6,077 nt of DNA from NCBI RefSeq assembly GCF_030151085.1, contig NZ_JASLER010000095.1, positions 1-6,077 of the forward strand, given 5' to 3'. Shown here piece after piece: positions 1 to 5,090 of this stretch. This DNA comes from Bacteroides sp. Lineage in GTDB: Bacteria; Bacteroidota; Bacteroidia; Bacteroidales; Bacteroidaceae. The position numbers and the translations under genes were made by a program. The first letter of the stretch is position 1. The number at the start of each line of letters is the position of its first letter. The notes under the pieces are model-generated. The model saw only the letters and a program-made list of their open reading frames with translations, had not been told where the DNA came from and searched no databases.

Positions 1-108
1 GCAGCGGCAGAATCTTTTAATGCGAAGATCAAAGCTTTCAGAGCACAGTTTAGGGGAGTCAGAGATAAGGCGTTCTTTTTATACAGACTTACTAAATTAT
101 ATGCATAA
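1..108 (+). CDS. Transposase, C-terminal end (probably ISL3 family), cut by window edge
   Basis: Frame 1 reads 35 residues and then TAA at 106-108, with no start in the window, so this is only the tail of a longer gene. The residues begin AAAESFNAKIKAF and end FFLYRLTKLYA. From memory, this resembles the C-terminus of DDE transposases of the ISL3 type (DDE_Tnp_ISL3) that are common in Bacteroides. In that family the Glu of the ESFN motif is the last acidic residue of the DDE catalytic triad, followed by a Lys/Arg-rich helix. The enzyme would cut and join the ends of its own insertion sequence. Whether the full gene is intact cannot be judged. It is convergent with the tRNA genes and separated from them by a hairpin terminator. 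The transposase call is fairly safe; the family assignment is less so. Confidence 0.72.
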   Translation, partial: AAAESFNAKIKAFRAQFRGVRDKAFFLYRLTKLYA

Positions 109-171
109 AATGAAAATCCCTCAGAGTTTTACGTTGATCCGTGAAAACAAAGGATTCTTCTAAGACCATAA
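109..171. other. Non-coding tail after transposase; insertion sequence right end expected here
   Basis: These 63 bases separate the transposase stop from the terminator hairpin. An insertion sequence normally ends within tens to a couple of hundred bases of its transposase stop, so the right terminal inverted repeat is probably in or near this stretch. The left end is outside the window, so neither the inverted repeat nor the target duplication can be recognised. A 17-codon frame (110-163) is present but too short to call as a gene. Confidence 0.35.
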
Positions 172-212
172 ACAAAGAACCTCTGCAAGAAAAACTTGCA
201 GAGGTTCTTTGT
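172..212. terminator. Long-stem hairpin, probable bidirectional terminator between transposase and tRNA genes
   Basis: The arms at 172-189 and 195-212 are perfectly complementary over 18 bp, around an AAAAA loop at 190-194. The GC-rich core is CCTCTGCAAG paired with CTTGCAGAGG. It is flanked by an A-rich run on the left (AAAGAA) and a T-rich run on the right (TTCTTT), so a U-rich tail follows the core on either strand. This fits a terminator serving both the plus-strand transposase and the minus-strand tRNA transcript. Its right arm ends on the discriminator base of the first tRNA, so almost no trailer separates the tRNA 3' end from the stem. Confidence 0.85.
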
Positions 213-285
213 GATCGCGACAGGATTCAAACCTGTAACCGGCTGATCCGTAGTCAGCTACTCTATTCAGTTGAGCTACGCGACC
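212..285 (-). tRNA. tRNA-Arg (anticodon ACG), distal copy
   Basis: The minus strand folds into a full 74-nt cloverleaf. The acceptor stem is GGTCGCG with CGCGATC (one G-U at 2-71). The D stem is GCTC/GAGT, the anticodon stem GCTGA/TCAGC with loop CTACGGA, the variable loop CGGTT, the T stem ACAGG/CCTGT with loop TTTGAAT, and the discriminator is A. Anticodon ACG specifies arginine. A34 is normally edited to inosine by TadA, which lets the tRNA read CGU, CGC and CGA. CCA is not encoded, so it must be added after transcription. The T loop has U56 instead of the usual C56, and the D loop has A15 and A19 instead of G. It lies 20 nt downstream of an almost identical copy and is probably co-transcribed with it. 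Confidence 0.96.
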
Positions 286-305
286 CTTTCTATTTTGTAA
301 ACTTG

Positions 306-379
306 TGACCGCGACAGGATTCAAACCTGTAACCGGCTGATCCGTAGTCAGCTACTCTATTCAGTTGAGCTACGCGGCC
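306..379 (-). tRNA. tRNA-Arg (anticodon ACG), promoter-proximal copy
   Basis: This is a 74-nt cloverleaf identical to the copy at 212-285 except at one acceptor pair. Here the stem is GGCCGCG with CGCGGTC, so pair 3-70 is C-G instead of T-A. The anticodon loop is CTACGGA, giving anticodon ACG (arginine, with A34 expected to become inosine). No 3' CCA is encoded. The 5' end lies 17 nt downstream of a recognisable Bacteroides -7 element, so this is the first gene of a two-tRNA transcript. Apart from the 3-70 pair the two copies match along their whole length, which points to a fairly recent tandem duplication or to gene conversion. Confidence 0.96.
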
Positions 380-396
380 TCTTCGTTTAACGGGTG

Positions 397-427
397 CAAA
401 GATACGGACTTTTTCTGAATTAGCAAG
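397..427 (-). promoter_or_regulatory. Bacteroides-type promoter for the two tRNA-Arg genes
   Basis: On the minus strand TATCTTTG (404 down to 397) matches the Bacteroides -7 consensus TAnnTTTG exactly. Nineteen bases upstream is CTTG (427 down to 424), which supplies the TTG core of the -33 element. Initiation would fall near position 390, about ten bases before the first tRNA. The spacing, the exact -7 match and the position directly ahead of stable RNA genes make this the best-supported promoter in the window. It sits in the 75-bp gap after the patatin stop codon. Confidence 0.8.
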
Positions 428-454
428 TTATACACAAACTTTTTTTGAAAAAAA

Positions 455-2755
455 TTAGTCAATAAAGCGATAGTTAAACAGCTGCCAACCGATTGTCAGA
501 CCTACATTCCACTCCTTTTTCGGTGAGCTATAATGATTTACATACGCAGATATAGCTCCAAAAGGTAAATGACAAATCACAGAAACTTCTCCCATATATT
601 CAAAAGTAGAGAAAGCTTTCCCGTAATATGCTTTATTCAATACATTCCTTTTAATCGGGAAAATAGGCATAAACCCATAAAACTCCGTACGGAATTGGAA
701 CATATCATTCAATACATATATAGGCTTTATACCAGCCGCTACAAACTGATTAGCGCGAAAAGCCTCATTATACATTAATTTACTATGTGGAGTTGGTGCA
801 AACTCTCCGGCTTGCATCATGGTAGCAGTAAAGTTCTCTGAAAAATTCTTCGATGAATACAATGCTTCCGCCATCCATCCTAATGCAAATTTTGGACTCA
901 TGGTATGATAAACCTCTTTCATATAAGAAATCTGTAACCAGGACTGCTGCTCTTTCTCCGAAGTTTTCTCTGTTGGTGAAGGGTTACCCGGAATATACTT
1001 TTCCTTTCCTGTGAAAATCTGAGCAACTAGCTTTTCAAAATAACCTTTTGTGGCATATTGGCGAGTATTGAATGTACTTCCGTAAAACCCAATGGAACCT
1101 CCCAATAGCTTGTATTGACTTTGGTCGGATCGATCTTTATCAAAGTCTATAATATTAGACTGAAAATAATTATCTTCCAATTTACCATATCCTATACTAA
1201 ATTCAGCTCGTTTATTAGCCAAGAATGGCAGAGCTACCATTAACTTCACAAACCGTTCATCTTTCGAATTAAATGAGGGTTTGTCATTTTTAGAAAACAA
1301 CTTATCTTTCTTATAATAATCAAATGTACTGATGGATGCAATAAATCGATAAGATGTAGGAATATGGGTAGGTAAATCAATTTTCGCCATCAATTGGGCG
1401 TTATTATAAACCTTTCCCAACTGACCATCGAATGTGATTTCCTTAGAATAATAATTCAAATTCTGATACCCAAGCCCTAAATATATCTGATTGGAACTGG
1501 TGGTAGAAACACTTCCACCAAGCCGCACAGAAAGATTATCTTCCATCTTTACTTTAAGACGCAATTGATATAAATCGCTCTCAGTGTCATAAACAGCGTG
1601 TGGAATGATTTCAGAAATCATATTATCTGCCAGCAAACGGAAATATCCGCGTTTCAAATCTTCATAAGTAAATATTTCATCCGCTTCATCATGAAATTCC
1701 TTTTTTATGTATGCCTGCTGACGTGCATTAGCTCCTTCAATAATTATTTCCCGAAATCGTAATTGTGGCAGGTTACTACGATAAACCAAACGCCTTAAAC
1801 GCACATTATCAAGATTTACGCGTCGATGAATACGGCTTTTTATAGAATCCATCATACTAATGGTTCTATTGTAACCAATATCATGCAACTCTTGCAAACG
1901 ATCAAAATCGAGTAAGTTCACATCATCATATTTAAAAGTCATCACTATTCCCAATGAATCCGGAATAGAATAATCTGTTTTTTGCATCACCATATTCTCA
2001 ATCTGACTCATGAGATCATTTTCTTTGGGCTTACTTGGATTAGTAGCTACCACACTTCCTATAACAATATCCGGATGAAAGTCTTCACGCATCACATCAG
2101 TCGGAAAATTATTGTAAATTCCACCATCGTATGCTAGAACACTATCAATTTCTATAGGTTTGAACACGAAAGGAAAACTCATAGAGGCACGTACAGCATC
2201 TCCTAAGTCACCTTTTCGTAATACCAATGGATTTTTGTTATATACATCAGAAGCTATACAACGAAAAGGAACAAATAAATTATTAAAATCACCATTACAA
2301 GAAGCTGTAGCACGCCCAAACAATTCCACGAATACCAAATTCATCTGTATTGGATTGACCATACTAGTAGGTATTATTTGTGGTTTGGTATGCAACGAGT
2401 CCTTAAATGCAAAACGTAAATTGAAAAACTCCGGTGAAGGGCGGTTTTTCTTAAAATAATATTCGTATTTCGATTCAACTTTTCCCGAGTACCAACGCTT
2501 AAAATCGGGTGAACGCAATAAGGCTTCCATGTCATCCGGAGAGTATCCCATGGCATACAAAGAGCCTATAATGGCCCCCATAGATGTACCAGTTATGTAA
2601 TCGATAGGAATATTATTTTCTTCCAAAGCCCGAATAATGCCAATATGCGTCATTCCTTTTGCTCCACCACCACTCAGTACGAGTCCCACTTTCTGGGCTT
2701 GTAACATCGGCACAAGGCATAAAAGAAACGAAAATAGTAAAAGATATCTTTTCAT
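455..2755 (-). CDS. Secreted patatin-like phospholipase with POTRA-like segment and outer-membrane beta-barrel (type Vd autotransporter-like)
   Basis: The product has 766 residues. Residues 1-20 form a signal peptide (MKR, a hydrophobic core, and LQA before Gln21), so the protein enters the Sec pathway. The patatin domain (about 22-300) carries the oxyanion motif GGGAKG at 29-34, the nucleophile motif GTSMG with Ser58, and the DGG motif with Asp210, completing the Ser-Asp dyad. Hydrolysis of phospholipid or other acyl esters is expected. Residues about 331-405 look like a POTRA domain (LRFREIIIEGANA onwards). About 408-766 are alternating aromatic/polar strands ending in GWQLFNYRFID, long enough for a 16-strand barrel. 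This order resembles Pseudomonas PlpD and Fusobacterium FplA (type Vd), so the enzyme may sit at or leave the cell surface; that location is inferred. The frame is open back to 2914, but that extension crosses the htpG terminator, so the ATG at 2755 is preferred. No Shine-Dalgarno sequence is visible, which is usual for this phylum. No GC-rich terminator follows the stop. Confidence 0.92.
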   Translation of the reverse strand: MKRYLLLFSFLLCLVPMLQAQKVGLVLSGGGAKGMTHIGIIRALEENNIPIDYITGTSMGAIIGSLYAMGYSPDDMEALLRSPDFKRWYSGKVESKYEYYFKKNRPSPEFFNLRFAFKDSLHTKPQIIPTSMVNPIQMNLVFVELFGRATASCNGDFNNLFVPFRCIASDVYNKNPLVLRKGDLGDAVRASMSFPFVFKPIEIDSVLAYDGGIYNNFPTDVMREDFHPDIVIGSVVATNPSKPKENDLMSQIENMVMQKTDYSIPDSLGIVMTFKYDDVNLLDFDRLQELHDIGYNRTISMMDSIKSRIHRRVNLDNVRLRRLVYRSNLPQLRFREIIIEGANARQQAYIKKEFHDEADEIFTYEDLKRGYFRLLADNMISEIIPHAVYDTESDLYQLRLKVKMEDNLSVRLGGSVSTTSSNQIYLGLGYQNLNYYSKEITFDGQLGKVYNNAQLMAKIDLPTHIPTSYRFIASISTFDYYKKDKLFSKNDKPSFNSKDERFVKLMVALPFLANKRAEFSIGYGKLEDNYFQSNIIDFDKDRSDQSQYKLLGGSIGFYGSTFNTRQYATKGYFEKLVAQIFTGKEKYIPGNPSPTEKTSEKEQQSWLQISYMKEVYHTMSPKFALGWMAEALYSSKNFSENFTATMMQAGEFAPTPHSKLMYNEAFRANQFVAAGIKPIYVLNDMFQFRTEFYGFMPIFPIKRNVLNKAYYGKAFSTFEYMGEVSVICHLPFGAISAYVNHYSSPKKEWNVGLTIGWQLFNYRFID

Positions 2756-2798
2756 GATTGAATTTTTCGAGTAAGAGATAAGCAATATGTTCACCGTC

Positions 2799-2806
2799 CA
2801 AATATA
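2799..2806 (-). promoter_or_regulatory. Candidate -7 promoter element for the patatin-like gene
   Basis: On the minus strand TATATTTG (2806 down to 2799) fits the Bacteroides -7 consensus TAnnTTTG. It lies 43 bases before the ATG at 2755, giving a predicted leader of about 36 nt. No TTTG or TTG stands at the usual 19-21 bp spacing upstream, so the -33 element is weak or absent. The position between the htpG terminator and the proposed start supports both the promoter and the start choice. Confidence 0.45.
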
Positions 2807-2863
2807 AACAATAGTTTCCAAAAACTTCGAATTCAACGAGAAAAAACATAATTGTATCAGTGA

Positions 2864-2909
2864 AAAGAAGAAAAAAAGGGCATTACAACTCTCAAAAGTT
2901 GTAATGCCC
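2864..2909 (-). terminator. Rho-independent terminator of htpG
   Basis: The arms GGGCATTACAACT (2878-2890) and AGTTGTAATGCCC (2897-2909) pair perfectly over 13 bp around a 6-nt loop. Reading the minus strand, the stem is followed at once by TTTTTTTCTTC (2877 to about 2867), a strong U-tract. It begins 22 bp after the htpG stop codon. No comparable T-tract follows on the plus strand, so it acts in the minus direction. Confidence 0.93.
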
Positions 2910-2931
2910 TGCATTCTAATTTTAAAGAGGC

Positions 2932-4980
2932 TTATTTTATCAAGTCAATGCTTCTCTTAACAAAATTATTCAAAGCTTCACCTTTCAACATGCCATTCTG
3001 AAGTAGTGCCAAATCAATTAATTGACGGACAACTTTATTTTTTGCAGCATAGTCAGCGAAAACACCATCCTTTTGCGCTTTCAGTTCATCCCATTTTTTA
3101 TCTAACTGATCAACTTCATCTTTCTCTGCAGTAGAAATGTCTTCGCTCTTTTTACCTTCCTGCTTCTTTCTCAAATCTTCACGACGTTTGTTGACATCGT
3201 CCATCTCTGATTGGATAGGAGTAACAGCGGAGGCACATTCTTTATTTTCCTCTGTCAGCACCTCTTTAACCAATTTATGATCAGAATTCAACACCATATT
3301 GAACATATCAGGCATCTCACCATAAAAACTCATTCCAGCTTGAATGTTGGCCATTTCTTTCATACGACGCATATATTCACTCTGAGTAATCATCACCGGA
3401 GAAGCATTTTCACCTAATGCCTGTGCCATAATATTAAACTCAGTCTTATCTATCTTCGGCAACTGACTCTTGAAGATGGCAGAAAGAGCTTCTTGTTTGT
3501 TTGCATCCAAAGCTACTTCCTTCTTGTCTTCTTTTACAATCAGATTGTCAACCACATCACTGTCAACACGTGTAAAGCGAACCTTCTCAAACTTCTGCTC
3601 CAACATACTTACCAATGCAATATCGAGTTGCCCATCCATCAATAAGACATTATAACCTTTATTTTTTGCTGCTTCAATATAGCTATATTGCTCATCCTTA
3701 TGATTGGCATACAAATAAATCAAATTACCATCTTTATCAGTTTGATTGTCCTTAATCAACGTTTTATATTCCTCAAAAGTATAATACTTGTTATCAGTAT
3801 CGGTGAAAAGGGCAAAATCTTTTGCTTTATCATAGAAATCTTCTTGCGTAAGCATTCCGTAGTTGATAAAGATCTTCAGGTCATTCCATTTCTCTTCGAA
3901 TTGTTTACGGTCATTCTTGAAAATAGATTGCAAGCGATCAGATACTTTCTTTGTTATATAAGTGGAAATTTTCTTCACATTTGCGTCGCTTTGCAAATAA
4001 GAACGAGAAACGTTCAATGGAATATCCGGTGAATCGAGTACACCGTGCAACAGAGTTAAGAAATCGGGAACAATGCCCTCTACTGAATCTGTCACATATA
4101 CTTGATTACAATAAAGTTGAATTTTATTTTTATTCAGTTCGATATTACTTTTCACCTTCGGGAAATAAAGTATACCAGTAAGGTGGAACGGATAGTCTAC
4201 ATTCAAGTGAATCCAGAATAGTGGCTCATCGGACATCGGATATAGATCACGATAGAATTTCTTATAATCCTCGTCCTTTAATTCACTGGGTTTCAAAGTC
4301 CACAATGGATTTGCTTCATTTACAATATTATCTTCAGCGGTTTCAATCTGTTTGCCATCTTTCCATTCTTTCTTTTTGCCGAATGCGACAGGAATAGGAA
4401 GGAAGCTGCAATATTTCTTCAATAAAGAAGAGATACGTGCTTCTTCGAGAAATTCCTTGCAATCATCATCGATATAAAGAACAATGTCTGTACCACGATC
4501 AGCTTTATCCACATCTTCAATAGTGAATTCCGGACTACCATCACAAGACCATTTTACCGCTTGTGCTCCTTCTTTACAGGATTTAGTGATGATTTCCACT
4601 TTTTTTGCTACCATAAAGGCAGAGTAGAAACCAAGTCCAAAGTGTCCAATAATAGCATTGGCATCATTCTTATACTTTTCAAGGAAATCATTTGCTCCGG
4701 AGAATGCAATCTGATTGATGTATTTGTCAATTTCCTCTGCTGTCAAACCGATACCACGGTCAGAAACAGTAATCGTATCTTTTCCTAATGAAACATGTAC
4801 GGTCAAATCACCCATTTCTCCTTTATACTCACCAATAGAAGCCAATGTCTTAAGCTTCTGAGTAGCATCAACGGCATTAGAAACCAACTCACGAAGAAAA
4901 ATTTCATGATCACTGTACAAAAACTTTTTAATTACGGGGAAAATGTTCTCAGTAGTTACCCCAATATTTCCTTTTTGCAT
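2932..4980 (-). CDS. htpG: Molecular chaperone HtpG (bacterial Hsp90)
   Basis: The product is a 682-residue cytoplasmic ATP-dependent chaperone that acts as a dimer to remodel client proteins, usually with the DnaK system. The N-terminal Bergerat ATP-binding fold shows RELVSNAVDA (Glu31 as the catalytic base, Asn35 for Mg), DRGIGL (Asp74, Gly76, Gly78) and GHFGLGFYS at 112-120. The middle domain (about 225-490) includes PLNVSR at 321-326, whose Arg326 corresponds to the ATP-contacting arginine of E. coli HtpG. The C-terminal dimerisation domain runs from about 500 and ends in a hydrophobic helix (RQLIDLALLQ, then FVKRSIDLI). The length exceeds the 624 residues of E. coli HtpG, mainly because of a lysine/glutamate-rich stretch at about 582-645. 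The ATG at 4980 starts the conserved MQKGNIGVTTEN and has no Shine-Dalgarno sequence. A terminator separates it from clpC upstream and another follows it, so it is probably monocistronic. No CIRCE-like inverted repeat was seen upstream. Confidence 0.98.
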   Translation of the reverse strand: MQKGNIGVTTENIFPVIKKFLYSDHEIFLRELVSNAVDATQKLKTLASIGEYKGEMGDLTVHVSLGKDTITVSDRGIGLTAEEIDKYINQIAFSGANDFLEKYKNDANAIIGHFGLGFYSAFMVAKKVEIITKSCKEGAQAVKWSCDGSPEFTIEDVDKADRGTDIVLYIDDDCKEFLEEARISSLLKKYCSFLPIPVAFGKKKEWKDGKQIETAEDNIVNEANPLWTLKPSELKDEDYKKFYRDLYPMSDEPLFWIHLNVDYPFHLTGILYFPKVKSNIELNKNKIQLYCNQVYVTDSVEGIVPDFLTLLHGVLDSPDIPLNVSRSYLQSDANVKKISTYITKKVSDRLQSIFKNDRKQFEEKWNDLKIFINYGMLTQEDFYDKAKDFALFTDTDNKYYTFEEYKTLIKDNQTDKDGNLIYLYANHKDEQYSYIEAAKNKGYNVLLMDGQLDIALVSMLEQKFEKVRFTRVDSDVVDNLIVKEDKKEVALDANKQEALSAIFKSQLPKIDKTEFNIMAQALGENASPVMITQSEYMRRMKEMANIQAGMSFYGEMPDMFNMVLNSDHKLVKEVLTEENKECASAVTPIQSEMDDVNKRREDLRKKQEGKKSEDISTAEKDEVDQLDKKWDELKAQKDGVFADYAAKNKVVRQLIDLALLQNGMLKGEALNNFVKRSIDLIK

Positions 4981-5032
4981 ACTACATTAATATTTTTAGG
5001 TTTATATTTCTATTTCCGGCAAATCAAGAAAC

Positions 5033-5062
5033 AAAAAAAATGCCAGCCCATATGGACTGACA
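5033..5062 (-). terminator. Rho-independent terminator of clpC
   Basis: On the minus strand TGTCAGTCCA (5062-5053) pairs with TGGGCTGGCA (5050-5041) around a tiny AT-rich loop, followed by a run of eight T (5040-5033). Two of the pairs are G-U in the minus-strand RNA. On the plus strand the same positions become A-C mismatches, so the structure is strand-specific and fits termination of clpC, whose stop codon ends 28 bp upstream. The T-run is within 55 bp of the htpG start. Confidence 0.88.
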
Positions 5063-5090
5063 TTTTGACGGTCTTTTATACAAGAAAGCA

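Noticed and set aside
110..163. A 17-codon open frame (ATG to TAA) just after the transposase stop
   Set aside because: It is too short, has no visible ribosome-binding context, and lies where non-coding insertion-sequence end DNA is expected.
211..380. The tandem repeat as a CRISPR-like or other repeat array
   Set aside because: There are only two units, and both fold as complete tRNA-Arg genes.
2160..2459. 99-codon plus-strand open frame inside the patatin gene
   Set aside because: It is antisense to the conserved patatin catalytic region, with no promoter or domain support.
2874..2909. The inverted repeat between htpG and the patatin gene as an operator or transposon scar
   Set aside because: A GC-capped stem directly followed by seven T on the htpG-sense strand, 22 bp after the stop, is fully explained as an intrinsic terminator.
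3688..4032. 114-codon plus-strand open frame inside htpG
   Set aside because: It is fully antisense to conserved htpG codons and the isoleucine/leucine-rich product resembles a reverse-strand shadow rather than a protein.
5020..5027. TTGATTTG on the minus strand as a -7 element for htpG
   Set aside because: It breaks the TA of the TAnnTTTG consensus and has no -33 element at correct spacing. It sits immediately after the clpC T-tract, so the match could be chance.
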